Source: Oscillospiraceae bacterium
GTDB lineage: Bacteria; Bacillota; Clostridia; Oscillospirales; Ruminococcaceae
Length of the DNA: 46,112 bases
Direction: 5' to 3'
Assembly: GCA_009777835.1 (NCBI GenBank)
Contig: WRKZ01000007.1
Location: 1 to 46,112, forward strand
The notes below the pieces were generated by a model. It saw only the letters and a list, made by a program, of their open reading frames with translations. It did not search any database and was not told the origin of the DNA. Made by a program: the position numbers and the translations under genes. Positions 17,703-26,104 of the stretch are shown piece after piece (within the stretch, counting starts at the first letter, position 1; each line of letters starts with the position of its first letter).

Positions 17703-20700
17703 CTAAATTTTCGTTATATCAACCATTTCCAAATCGTCGATTGTCCTGTTCATTTCGAGACAGCTTAACAGTGCCGAAGCCGTATCAAGAGAAGTCAAAC
17801 ACGCAATTCCTCTTTCGACCGACTTTCTGCGGATTTTCACGCTGTCTAATGCAGGCTTCCTCCCGGTCTCGGACGTTGAAATGACATACTGGATTTTCCC
17901 GCTCTCCAGGAGACTCATTACGTTTGGTTCCTGCGATTCACTCACTTTAAAAGCGAAATTGGTCGCAATCCACTCACGGTTCAATTTTGAACAAGTCCCG
18001 CTTGTAGCGTACAGATTGAATCCCAATTTATCGAAACGTTCGGCGATTGCCACAACCTCCGGCTTATCGGAATTTCGCACCGTGAACAGCACCCCACCTT
18101 CTCTGTGCATTTTGTGACCTGCTGCCATCAACCCCTTGAACAGGGCTTCATCGAAAGTCTTCGCAATGCCGAGAACTTCTCCTGTGGATTTCATTTCCGG
18201 CCCCAGTTGTGTATCAACATCATGCAGTTTCTCAAAACTGAACACCGGGACTTTCACGGCAATATAATCACTTTCCGGATGAACACCACTACCATAACCT
18301 TGGGACTTCAGCGAAATACCCAACATCGCTTTAGTCGCGACTTTTACCATAGGAACACCGGTTACTTTGCTGATATACGGAACGGTTCGGGACGAACGCG
18401 GATTAACTTCAATCACGTAAACCCGGGAATCATATACCACATATTGAATATTGACAAGTCCGATGACTTTTAACGCTTTTGCCAATTTTTCGGTGTAATT
18501 TACAATAGTTTTTTTAATTTTGTCAGAGAGATTCTGGGTAGGATAAACCGAAATACTGTCCCCCGAATGAACCCCCGCCCTTTCGATATGCTCCATAATC
18601 CCCGGAATAAAGAAATCGGTTCCGTCGCATATAGCGTCCACCTCAACCTCTATTCCCTGCATATATTTGTCAATCAAAACAGGATTTTCGAGTTTTACGG
18701 CGGTAATTATATCCATGTATTCACTCACGTCACGGTCGCTGTGAGCGATAATCATGTTCTGTCCACCCAACACGTAAGAGGGTCGAAGCAGCACCGGGTA
18801 GCCCAACACGTTCGCAGCTTCGACTGCTTCGTCGGTCGTGAATACGGTTAACCCTTCCGGTCGTGGAATACCACACTGCTCAAGCAAAGCATCGAATTTC
18901 TCGCGGTCTTCGGCAGCATCGATACTCTCAGCAGGTGTGCCGAGGATTTTCACACCCGATTTTTGGAGGTGCTCTGTAAGCTTAATCGCAGTCTGCCCGC
19001 CGAACTGAACTACAACCCCGTCGGGCTTTTCGGTTGCTATGAGGTTGTCTACATCTTCGGGGGTCAGCGGGTCAAAATAAAGACGATCGCCTGTGTCAAA
19101 GTCGGTCGAAACAGTTTCGGGGTTGTTATTGCATATAATTGCTTCGTATCCCATTTCTTTCAATGCCCAGACACAATGAACCGAACAGTAATCAAACTCA
19201 ATTCCTTGACCTATGCGAATCGGTCCCGAACCGAAAACAATGATTTTCTTCTTGTTAGCGAGAGACGTTTTTTGAATAAACTGCGCCGCCTCACAAGTCG
19301 GGCTTTCATCATAAGTCGAGTAAAAATACGGTGTGTTGGATTTATGGTTGGCGGCACAGGTATCCACCGTCTTATAAACCGCCTTCTTTTTCATGATTTC
19401 GTCAAGACTCTTGCCCGAAATCCGCTCAATGGTCTTATCAAGATACCCGTAATTCTTCGCCCGTTCGTACAATTCTTGCGTAATCAACGGAGAATCTGCC
19501 ATTTCAGCCTCGATTTTAACGAGATTGTCCAGTTTTCGAATGAACCACCTGTCAAATGCAGTGATTTCGTTGATTTGTGACTCACCGATTCCCCGCTTCA
19601 ATGCCTCGAATATGCAGAAGAGTCGGTCTACATCTATATCGCTCAGTTTAGCAACGACTTCTTCGTCCGAAAGTGCGGCAAAAGCCGGCTTCGTGAGCGT
19701 GTCCATGCCGAGCTCCGCCCCGCGAACCGCTTTCATAAGTGCGTTCTCGAAACTCAACCCCATAGACATGACTTCACCGGTTGCCTTCATTTGCGTTCCG
19801 AGTGTTTTACGCGCAAACACGAACTTATCGAAAGCAAACCGCGGAAACTTCACCGCAACATAGTCAAGAACAGGTTCGTCACAGGCATAGGTTGTCCCGG
19901 TGACTTGGTTTATGATTTCATCAAGCGCGTATCCGACAGCGATTCTCGCCGCAACTTTCGCAATGGGATACCCGGTTGCCTTGGAAGCCAGTGCCGACGA
20001 ACGGCTCACCCGCGGATTAACCTCAATCACACCGTAATCCAAGCTATTAGGGTCGAGTGCGTACTGAACGTTACACCCTCCTTCCACGCCGAGAGCGTTT
20101 ATGATGTTCAACGCAGAATTATGCAGCATCCTGTACTCTTTCTCGCCGAGGGTTACGGCAGGTGCGATTACGATACTATCACCGGTGTGAACACCTACCG
20201 GATCTATATTCTCCATTGAACAGACTATGATTGCATTGCCCTTACTGTCCCGAATCACTTCAAACTCGATTTCTTTCCAACCGGAAACACATTTCTCGAC
20301 CAGAATCTGGGTAATCGGTGATAATCGCAGACCATTTTCCGCAATTGACGAAAGCTCGGTCTCATTTGCGGCGATTCCGCCGCCGGTTCCGCCGAGGGTA
20401 AATGCAGGTCGCACGATTACAGGGTAATTGATTACCTTTGCGAAATCCAGTGCATCTTCAAGTGTTGTCACCACTTTGGAGGGAATACACGGCTCTCCTA
20501 TCGACTCCATCGTGTCCTTGAAGAGTTGACGGTCTTCCGCTTTATCGATTGTTTCAGGCTTCGCTCCGAGAAGTTTTACGTTGTTCTCGTCAAGGAATCC
20601 CTCTTTAGCCAACTGCATTGAGAGGGTGAGCCCGGTTTGCCCCCCCAAAGTCGAAAGCAGGCTGTCCGGCTTCTCGATTTTGATAATCCGCTTGACTATA

Positions 20701-20915
20701 TCTAAAGTCAACGGTTCAATGTAAATCTTGTCTGCCATATTTTTGTCGGTCATAATAGTTGCCGGGTTAGAATTTATAAGGACAACCTCCAGCCCCTCCT
20801 GCTTTAATGCGCGACAAGCCTGCGTTCCCGCATAATCGAACTCTGCCGCCTGACCTATTACAATCGGCCCCGAACCGATTACCAAAACCTTCTTTATATC
20901 TTTTCTGAGTGCCAT
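17703..20915 (-). CDS. carB: Carbamoyl phosphate synthase large subunit
   Basis: 1070 residues from the ATG at 20915, a full-length CarB. Two homologous ATP-grasp halves are complete: KKVLVIGSGPIVIGQAAEFDYAG opens the first, and IIVFGSGPIRIGQGIEFDYC opens the second. Each has VRPAFTLGGTGGG or LRPSYVLGGQNM in its nucleotide site and a VNPRxSRSSAL or VNPRSSRTVPY magnesium loop. A C-terminal allosteric MGS-like domain follows (GFNLYATSGTCSKL). It makes carbamoyl phosphate from bicarbonate, ATP and ammonia. Its partner small subunit upstream lacks the glutaminase domain. The ribosome-binding site GGGGGAGGAA overlaps the end of that gene. Confidence 0.96.
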   Translation of the reverse strand: MALRKDIKKVLVIGSGPIVIGQAAEFDYAGTQACRALKQEGLEVVLINSNPATIMTDKNMADKIYIEPLTLDIVKRIIKIEKPDSLLSTLGGQTGLTLSMQLAKEGFLDENNVKLLGAKPETIDKAEDRQLFKDTMESIGEPCIPSKVVTTLEDALDFAKVINYPVIVRPAFTLGGTGGGIAANETELSSIAENGLRLSPITQILVEKCVSGWKEIEFEVIRDSKGNAIIVCSMENIDPVGVHTGDSIVIAPAVTLGEKEYRMLHNSALNIINALGVEGGCNVQYALDPNSLDYGVIEVNPRVSRSSALASKATGYPIAKVAARIAVGYALDEIINQVTGTTYACDEPVLDYVAVKFPRFAFDKFVFARKTLGTQMKATGEVMSMGLSFENALMKAVRGAELGMDTLTKPAFAALSDEEVVAKLSDIDVDRLFCIFEALKRGIGESQINEITAFDRWFIRKLDNLVKIEAEMADSPLITQELYERAKNYGYLDKTIERISGKSLDEIMKKKAVYKTVDTCAANHKSNTPYFYSTYDESPTCEAAQFIQKTSLANKKKIIVFGSGPIRIGQGIEFDYCSVHCVWALKEMGYEAIICNNNPETVSTDFDTGDRLYFDPLTPEDVDNLIATEKPDGVVVQFGGQTAIKLTEHLQKSGVKILGTPAESIDAAEDREKFDALLEQCGIPRPEGLTVFTTDEAVEAANVLGYPVLLRPSYVLGGQNMIIAHSDRDVSEYMDIITAVKLENPVLIDKYMQGIEVEVDAICDGTDFFIPGIMEHIERAGVHSGDSISVYPTQNLSDKIKKTIVNYTEKLAKALKVIGLVNIQYVVYDSRVYVIEVNPRSSRTVPYISKVTGVPMVKVATKAMLGISLKSQGYGSGVHPESDYIAVKVPVFSFEKLHDVDTQLGPEMKSTGEVLGIAKTFDEALFKGLMAAGHKMHREGGVLFTVRNSDKPEVVAIAERFDKLGFNLYATSGTCSKLNREWIATNFAFKVSESQEPNVMSLLESGKIQYVISTSETGRKPALDSVKIRRKSVERGIACLTSLDTASALLSCLEMNRTIDDLEMVDITKI

Positions 20916-20922
20916 ATGCTTA

Positions 20923-21336
20923 CTATTCCTCCCCCACAACTATTTTTCCCTTAAGCGAACCGCCGTTATCTCGAATCATATGTGTTAATCGGCGGGTATC
21001 GATTCCTTGCAATCCAACTATTCCTCGCTTCTCCATGAACTCACCCAACGTAGATTCACACCGGAAGTTAGACGGTTCGTCGCAATATTCACGCAGAATG
21101 TATCCCGCCGCATTACACTTTGAAGCCATGACTTCCTCATCTACCCCTACATTTCCGACCAGGGGAAACGTCTGCAACAGAATCTTATCGCTATGTTTCG
21201 GTGAAGTCAAGGACTCACCGAACCCCGTCATGTTGGTGGAATAGACGACTTCCCCCTCTACCTCGCCTTTCGCCCCGAAAGCCTTGCCTTTGAATACCGT
21301 TCCGTCTTCTAATAACAAGTATGCCGCACTGCTCAT
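20923..21336 (-). CDS. carA: CarA N-terminal domain only (glutaminase domain absent)
   Basis: 137 residues that align with the first ~150 of normal CarA (about 360-380 residues): AYLLLEDGTVFKGKAFGA, then GEVVYSTNMTGFGESLTSP, the FPLVGNVGV strand and GIDTRRLTHMIRDNG. The protein stops at a TAG at 20925-20923. No class I glutamine amidotransferase domain follows in any frame, because carB starts 7 bp later. The last codons also form the carB ribosome-binding site, so the junction looks settled rather than a recent break. The N-domain contacts CarB and frames the ammonia tunnel; ammonia must come from free ammonium or a separate amidotransferase. Confidence 0.85.
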   Translation of the reverse strand: MSSAAYLLLEDGTVFKGKAFGAKGEVEGEVVYSTNMTGFGESLTSPKHSDKILLQTFPLVGNVGVDEEVMASKCNAAGYILREYCDEPSNFRCESTLGEFMEKRGIVGLQGIDTRRLTHMIRDNGGSLKGKIVVGEE

Positions 21337-22271
21337 AACCGAACCTCCCCTATTTCTTTCATTAAATCTTCCCTCATGCGGACAGCCTCTCTGTATGCCG
21401 CCCCCGCGAAGTCTTGTTCATCGCAACCCTCTTTCTTGTAAGCCGCAATTATTCCGCGTGAGCTGTTGACTATGCCGCCCAATCCGTTTTTGTCGAATGC
21501 GGCGGATAAATCTTTAGCCGTCCCGCCCTGTGCACCATAACCGGGAATCAAGAAAAACGTGTGCGGCAACTTCTCCCGCAGAATCTTGATTTGTTCGGGA
21601 TAAGTCGCCCCGACTACAGCCCCGACCGACGAGTACCCATATTTTCCGATAGATTTCTCACCCCACTCACGAACTTTTGCCCCCATGTGCTCATACACCG
21701 GGACACCGTCAATAAGCTTGTCCTGCAATTCCCCCGACGAAGGGTTAGAAGTCTTCACAAGGATGAAAATCCCCTTATCATATAAATCGCACGCTTTTAT
21801 AAACGGTTCTGTTCCGTCACTACCTAAATAAGCATTCACGGTGAGTGCATCGACAGGAAACGGTTCAAACTCTTCTTCACCGACTTCATCTATTTTGATT
21901 TTTCCGAGAAAAGCAGTCGCATACGCTTCAGCCGTTGAACCGATGTCGCCGCGTTTAGCGTCGGCAATTACATACATTCCGCGACTCCGTGCGTATTCGG
22001 CAGTTCTGTGAAATGCCGTCACCCCTTCTGTCCCTAATGCTTCATAAAAGGCTAATTGAGGCTTTACGGCAGGTACTACCTCGTAAAGCACATCAATCAG
22101 CCCTTTGTTAAATTCGAATACGGCTTCCGCCGCCCCTTTGAGATTTTTTCCGTGCTGTTCGTAACAGCGTTTCTTGAGAAATCCGGGTACTAAATCCAAT
22201 GCCGGGTCTAATCCCACCACCGTAGGATTCCCCGTTTTCGCAATTTTCTCAATCAGTTTGTTAAATGCCAT
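21333..22271 (-). CDS. pyrF: Orotidine 5'-phosphate decarboxylase (long form)
   Basis: 312 residues from the ATG at 22271, chosen because AGAAAGG lies 13 nt upstream; an ATG at 22283 is only 1-2 nt from it. The catalytic motif is VIADAKRGDIGSTA, with Lys-Asp pairs typical of OMP decarboxylase, and NPTVVGLDPALD begins the barrel. Length and motif spacing fit the subfamily 2 (PyrF2, about 280-310 residues). It converts OMP to UMP, the last pathway step. Its stop overlaps the carA start by 4 bp. Confidence 0.94.
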   Translation of the reverse strand: MAFNKLIEKIAKTGNPTVVGLDPALDLVPGFLKKRCYEQHGKNLKGAAEAVFEFNKGLIDVLYEVVPAVKPQLAFYEALGTEGVTAFHRTAEYARSRGMYVIADAKRGDIGSTAEAYATAFLGKIKIDEVGEEEFEPFPVDALTVNAYLGSDGTEPFIKACDLYDKGIFILVKTSNPSSGELQDKLIDGVPVYEHMGAKVREWGEKSIGKYGYSSVGAVVGATYPEQIKILREKLPHTFFLIPGYGAQGGTAKDLSAAFDKNGLGGIVNSSRGIIAAYKKEGCDEQDFAGAAYREAVRMREDLMKEIGEVRL

Positions 22272-22341
22272 TTTAAATACCATACCTTTCTGACACAGAT
22301 GTGCCTTGAAAACCAGTTTCTTAATCTTAATATTTATTCTT

Positions 22342-22587
22342 TCACATCACAAGCCCGTATGCCAACAAAACTCCCGCTATTCCGAAGACCGTCAAAATGA
22401 TTCCGTAAATAGCCGAGCGTCTCCCTTCGTTTCGTATCATTGCGGAAATCCCCGTAATCACCCCCAGGGGAATCGTGATACCGACAATAAAAATCTGAAA
22501 CACGCTGATGAAAAAAAACGAAATTACAATCACAACGCTGAGAATTCCCGAAATCAAAGAAATCGTTCCGCTACTGATTTTTCTCAT
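22342..22587 (-). CDS. Small membrane protein, possibly DUF4190-like
   Basis: 81 residues with two or three hydrophobic segments: SLISGILSVVIVISFFF, IFIVGITIPLGVITG, and AIYGIILTVFGIAGVLL after a short charged loop (RNEGRRS). This pattern resembles DUF4190-type small membrane proteins, but the match is weak. It lies 26 bp after another membrane protein and 70 bp before pyrF in the pyr run. Confidence 0.55.
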   Translation of the reverse strand: MRKISSGTISLISGILSVVIVISFFFISVFQIFIVGITIPLGVITGISAMIRNEGRRSAIYGIILTVFGIAGVLLAYGLVM

Positions 22588-22613
22588 CTCCCAGACCTCC
22601 CTTCACACCTATT

Positions 22614-23054
22614 TTAAGTCAAGTATTCCCTCTTGAAGCCGGAGAATAAGTCAATTCCGAAAGCCCAAAGCAAACCGAACGCAAAAACCCCGAACCCCGC
22701 AAGGATAATCGTTATGAAAAAGGACAACAGCTTTGACTTCCAACCGACATCATTTCTCGAAATAGTAACAAACAAATAAATGAGGAACACCACAATCAGC
22801 CCAAGAAACGTGATTAAAGCGCAAATCTCATTAAACGGAATACGATAGGGATAATAGCCGTAACGCGCGAAATAAATCACTAACAAATCAAGCGTACTCC
22901 CGAAAGTGATTCCGCCGAAGAAAACCATCAACACCAAAGCCATATTATCGGCGAATTTCACGCTTTTTAAGAACAGTTTCTCGCTTATTTCAGTTTTTCC
23001 GTTTTCTTCGGTTTCTTCAATCTCCTCCGACTGAATGTCATGCTCTTGAATCAT
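22614..23054 (-). CDS. Membrane protein, unknown function
   Basis: 146 residues from the ATG at 23054; a more distal in-frame start exists at 23075. The first ~30 residues are acidic (SEEIEETEENGKTEISE). Three hydrophobic helices follow (MALVLMVFFGGITFG, ICALITFLGLIVVFLIYLFV, LSFFITIILAGFGVFAFGLLWAFG). I recognise no family. It overlaps the 3' end of pyrC by 17 bp, so its expression is tied to pyrC. Confidence 0.6.
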   Translation of the reverse strand: MIQEHDIQSEEIEETEENGKTEISEKLFLKSVKFADNMALVLMVFFGGITFGSTLDLLVIYFARYGYYPYRIPFNEICALITFLGLIVVFLIYLFVTISRNDVGWKSKLLSFFITIILAGFGVFAFGLLWAFGIDLFSGFKREYLT

Positions 23055-24264
23055 CGTACACGACCTCTCCGTCAACCAATGTATACTTCACGCGGCCTTT
23101 CAGTGTCAACCCCTTGAAACAGGTATTCTTGGATTTAGAGTGAAGTTTCTCCGGCACTACCGTCCATTCTTCATCAGGAGCGAACACACATAAATCCGCA
23201 GCCGCCTCTTCTTTGATTTCACCGCCGGGAATCCCCAGAATCCGTCTGGGATTCACACATAGCAAATCCACGATTTTACTCATCGGGAGGATTCCCGTAT
23301 GATACAATTGTGTCAACGTCACCGAAAGAATCGTCTCAAGTCCGATTACACCATTAGGTACACCCTCGAAATCGGCTTTTTCTTCGGCGGTATGCGGCGC
23401 ATGGTCGGAAGCTATACAGTCAATCGCCCCCAGCGACAGCGAACGTATGATTTCACGTATATCATCATCTTGTCGCAAAGGCGGATTCATACAGTAATCA
23501 CCATCACGCTTGAGGAGTTCTTTCTCGGTCAACGTGAAATGGTGCGGCGTGACTTCACAAGTAACCGGCGGAAATCCGCTTATTTTATGCGTACACGTTG
23601 CCTTTGCACGCCTGATGTGGTCGAGTGCTTCTTTCGTCGAAACGTGGGCTATATGAATCGGGGCATTCAGCTCTTCCGAAATGCTGACCTCCCGCTCGGT
23701 AATTGTATTCTCACCGATTCGCGGATTCGCCGCGTTCAAATCCTCACAATGGGAAATAATCTTCAATCCCGCTTGTTTCGCGAGAACCATGGCGCGCCGC
23801 ATCAGATTATCGTTTTCGACCGGTCGGCCATCATCCGAAACAGCAATCGCGCCTGCCTTTTTCAGCTCACGGAAGTCTGTCAGTTCTTTTCCGCGTAAAC
23901 CTTTTGTGATTGACGCACAGGGATAGACCTTGATTTTCGTGATTTTCGCACGTTTTATAATCTCACGTACCAACTCGGGGGAATCAATCACAGGGCTTGT
24001 GTTGGGCATACACATTAATCCCGTGACCCCTCCCGCTGCTGCCGCTTTTCCACCGGTAGAGATGTCTTCCTTGTGGGTTTGACCCGGTTCACGGAGATGA
24101 ACGTGCATATCAAAGATTCCCGGAATGATGAACAGACCGGTACAGTCAATGACTTTAGCGGAGGCGCAGAAAATGTCCTTTCGGACACTGAAAATCGTTT
24201 CGTTTTCAATCAAAACGTCGGAAATTTCGCCGTTGACAGTCCCGTTTTTTAACAATACGAACAT
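23038..24264 (-). CDS. pyrC: Dihydroorotase
   Basis: 408 residues of class I dihydroorotase. The metal site is DMHVHLREPG, the GVTGLMCMPNT strand follows, and later metal ligands sit in ISHCED, IHIAHVST and CIASDHAPH. It closes carbamoyl aspartate to dihydroorotate. The segment between HCED and AHVST is shorter than usual, lacking part of a helix. It is the first gene after the promoter at 24327-24355, so it leads the pyrimidine run. Neither pyrB nor pyrE is present in the window. Confidence 0.95.
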   Translation of the reverse strand: MFVLLKNGTVNGEISDVLIENETIFSVRKDIFCASAKVIDCTGLFIIPGIFDMHVHLREPGQTHKEDISTGGKAAAAGGVTGLMCMPNTSPVIDSPELVREIIKRAKITKIKVYPCASITKGLRGKELTDFRELKKAGAIAVSDDGRPVENDNLMRRAMVLAKQAGLKIISHCEDLNAANPRIGENTITEREVSISEELNAPIHIAHVSTKEALDHIRRAKATCTHKISGFPPVTCEVTPHHFTLTEKELLKRDGDYCMNPPLRQDDDIREIIRSLSLGAIDCIASDHAPHTAEEKADFEGVPNGVIGLETILSVTLTQLYHTGILPMSKIVDLLCVNPRRILGIPGGEIKEEAAADLCVFAPDEEWTVVPEKLHSKSKNTCFKGLTLKGRVKYTLVDGEVVYDDSRA

Positions 24265-24326
24265 ATTTATCCCCCGCCTTTACTTCAGATTTTCGGATTT
24301 TCACTGAAATTAATTTAAACGATTAT

Positions 24327-24355
24327 ATTATACACCATATTGGATTTTTTTGCAA
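24327..24355 (-). promoter_or_regulatory. Promoter of the pyrimidine run
   Basis: On the minus strand TTGCAA (24355-24350) and TATAAT (24332-24327) are 17 bp apart. Transcription would begin near 24320, leaving only about 55 nt before pyrC. That is too short for a PyrR-type attenuator, and no hairpin with a T-run is seen. Confidence 0.75.
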
Positions 24356-24384
24356 GGGTTTCTCAAAGAAAAAATACGAAAAAA

Positions 24385-24407
24385 TACGGTCGAATTTATC
24401 GACCGTA
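24385..24407 (-). terminator. Terminator overlapping the stop codon of the DUF1624 gene
   Basis: TACGGTCGA and TCGACCGTA form a perfect 9-bp stem with a 5-nt loop. On the minus strand it is followed by TTTTTT. The stem includes the last codons and stop of the acyltransferase gene and separates the clpC cluster from the pyr promoter. Confidence 0.75.
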
Positions 24408-25130
24408 AATCAAAAACAGAACAAGCGTAATAATCGGCATATGTAGGAGATAAATCCAAATCGTGTGCCTGCCTGCCGCCGCCAAAAAGCGTATCCGCGT
24501 AGAGTAAAAGAACTTCGGGCAGGCACCGTCACGCACATACACACCGAAGTACGCCCCTGCGAAAAACAGGAAAATCCACGGAAACAGCGGAAAATAATCC
24601 GCAGAACCCACCTTCGCGAATCCCAAAGGGAAAAACACCCATGATTCGTACAAAACCGCCGGAAGCGTAAACGAGAACGTGCCAATTCCGATAACTCCGC
24701 TTTCTATGTTCCAAGTAAAGATTAAAAGCAAAACGCTGATAATCAGTCCGACTAAAGCCGGCACGAAATCCCACAAAGCCTCTCCCACCCCGAAAATCAT
24801 CATACTAATTCCCATAAAGTGGAGAATCCCGAATAAAATCGTCAGTTCCGGTGTGAAGATTGCAGTCACGAACGTCACCAACATTCCCATGAAAAAGCAC
24901 TGCGCCCCGCGTTTCGTATTATCGCGGGAATAACGGCAGACTATTCCCGATATAAAAATAAACGAACCGGCAAAGACCGCCCATACATAATAAAACCAGT
25001 TATCGAACAAAATCGGAATTTTAACTTTGTAGACCTCTTTCAGATAAAACGCGGCATGATACACCACCATACAAATGATTGCGAACCCGCGGACTTCATC
25101 TAAAAATCCAACACGCTGTTTGTCTTTCAC
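24396..25130 (-). CDS. DUF1624 / heparan-alpha-glucosaminide N-acetyltransferase-like membrane protein
   Basis: A 244-residue polytopic protein with about seven hydrophobic segments. The N-terminus FLDEVRGFAIICMVVYHAAFYL matches the HGSNAT/DUF1624 catalytic-domain opening (R-G-x-A-I, then a conserved His). The end (AAAGRHTIWIYLLHMPII) matches the family's last helices with a second conserved His. Members transfer acetyl groups across a membrane to sugars; the substrate here is unknown. It is 36 bp downstream of the M50 protease gene and ends in its own terminator. Confidence 0.75.
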   Translation of the reverse strand: MKDKQRVGFLDEVRGFAIICMVVYHAAFYLKEVYKVKIPILFDNWFYYVWAVFAGSFIFISGIVCRYSRDNTKRGAQCFFMGMLVTFVTAIFTPELTILFGILHFMGISMMIFGVGEALWDFVPALVGLIISVLLLIFTWNIESGVIGIGTFSFTLPAVLYESWVFFPLGFAKVGSADYFPLFPWIFLFFAGAYFGVYVRDGACPKFFYSTRIRFLAAAGRHTIWIYLLHMPIITLVLFLIYGR

Positions 25131-25166
25131 TTCGGACTCCCCTCACATAGCATTATGAACAGTATA

Positions 25167-25727
25167 TCACACTCCCGAAAAAAAATCAACAGCCATAATG
25201 TAAATTATTGCCCCCACAATCGTGAAATTGATGTACCCCTCAAAAAAAGCCGCCGCAATCACAATTACGGTGAGTAATGTCACAACCGTCTCAATCACGG
25301 CGAGCGGTCTCTCCGGAAGAAATATAGAGAGTAACCGCTTACCATCAAGACAACCGATTGGCAGGAGGTTAAACACACCCGTCACCAGATTCAAAACCGC
25401 AAACATAACAGGGTAGAGTGCGTTCTTCGGCAGGGTGAAGTAAAGCAAGAAAAATAACCCGATGTTCACTGCACTGCCCGCAACAATTACCGACAAAGAT
25501 TGTCGCCCGCTAACAGTGATTCTCACTCCGCCGCCGCTGAACACAATCGATTTCGGTTTCTTCTTTGTGAACAGCATGGCGGCAAGATGTCCCGCCTCAT
25601 GAATCAAACATACAGACAAACTCATAATGGCGAATCCGGTGGAATCTAAACTCAAAAACATTGCTAGCACGGCAAAAAAAGTAAAATCAGCACCGATTTC
25701 TACTCCGCGTAATCTTGTTTTAATCAT
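25167..25727 (-). CDS. Site-2 (M50) metalloprotease, SpoIVFB-like
   Basis: A membrane protein of 186 residues. The zinc motif HEAGH is at residues 43-47 inside a hydrophobic segment, and the third ligand is the Asp of NLLPIGCLDG (Asp128). Both fit M50 intramembrane proteases of the SpoIVFB branch, which cleave within membranes. No CBS or PDZ domain is present. In spore formers SpoIVFB releases sigma-K, but the target here is unknown. It overlaps the upstream single-pass protein by 4 bp, suggesting the two work together. Confidence 0.82.
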   Translation of the reverse strand: MIKTRLRGVEIGADFTFFAVLAMFLSLDSTGFAIMSLSVCLIHEAGHLAAMLFTKKKPKSIVFSGGGVRITVSGRQSLSVIVAGSAVNIGLFFLLYFTLPKNALYPVMFAVLNLVTGVFNLLPIGCLDGKRLLSIFLPERPLAVIETVVTLLTVIVIAAAFFEGYINFTIVGAIIYIMAVDFFSGV

Positions 25728-26104
25728 AATCCGAGCAAATGCGATATTCGCTCGAATGTTTCGGGAACGGAGAATCTTATAAAAAGGCCGATTATAGTAA
25801 TTACGGCGGCGGCAATAGTCTGAACAGCCACTATTCGCAAGAAAGAACCTCCCCCCCGCTCGGTTCTGTCTTTGCTTTTTTTAATCGAATACGATTCCGA
25901 CACAGCAAAAATCGGAGACTTTTCAGGGACGGCTATTTCAGGTGCTTCGTGAATCACTTCAAATTCGGAAGCTCGGCAAATCCCATCAACAGGCGTTTTT
26001 TGTGTGACAACTTCATAATGTTTACGGTCTATTTCGTTCTCGGATTGTGAATGTTTGCGGCGAAAATCCGCTAAAACTTCTTCAATAGGTCTCACGCACT
26101 GCAT
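25724..26104 (-). CDS. Single-pass membrane protein of the clpC-M50 operon
   Basis: 126 residues with a charged N-terminal ~85 residues, then a polybasic/Gly stretch and one transmembrane helix (IVAVQTIAAAVITIIGLFI, about 90-110). I recognise no family. It overlaps clpC by 13 bp and the M50 protease by 4 bp. The arrangement (single-pass protein directly ahead of a SpoIVFB-like protease) recalls SpoIVFA-SpoIVFB. No LytM domain is present, so it could be a holder, inhibitor or substrate of the protease; that is inference from position only. Confidence 0.6.
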   Translation of the reverse strand: MQCVRPIEEVLADFRRKHSQSENEIDRKHYEVVTQKTPVDGICRASEFEVIHEAPEIAVPEKSPIFAVSESYSIKKSKDRTERGGGSFLRIVAVQTIAAAVITIIGLFIRFSVPETFERISHLLGL

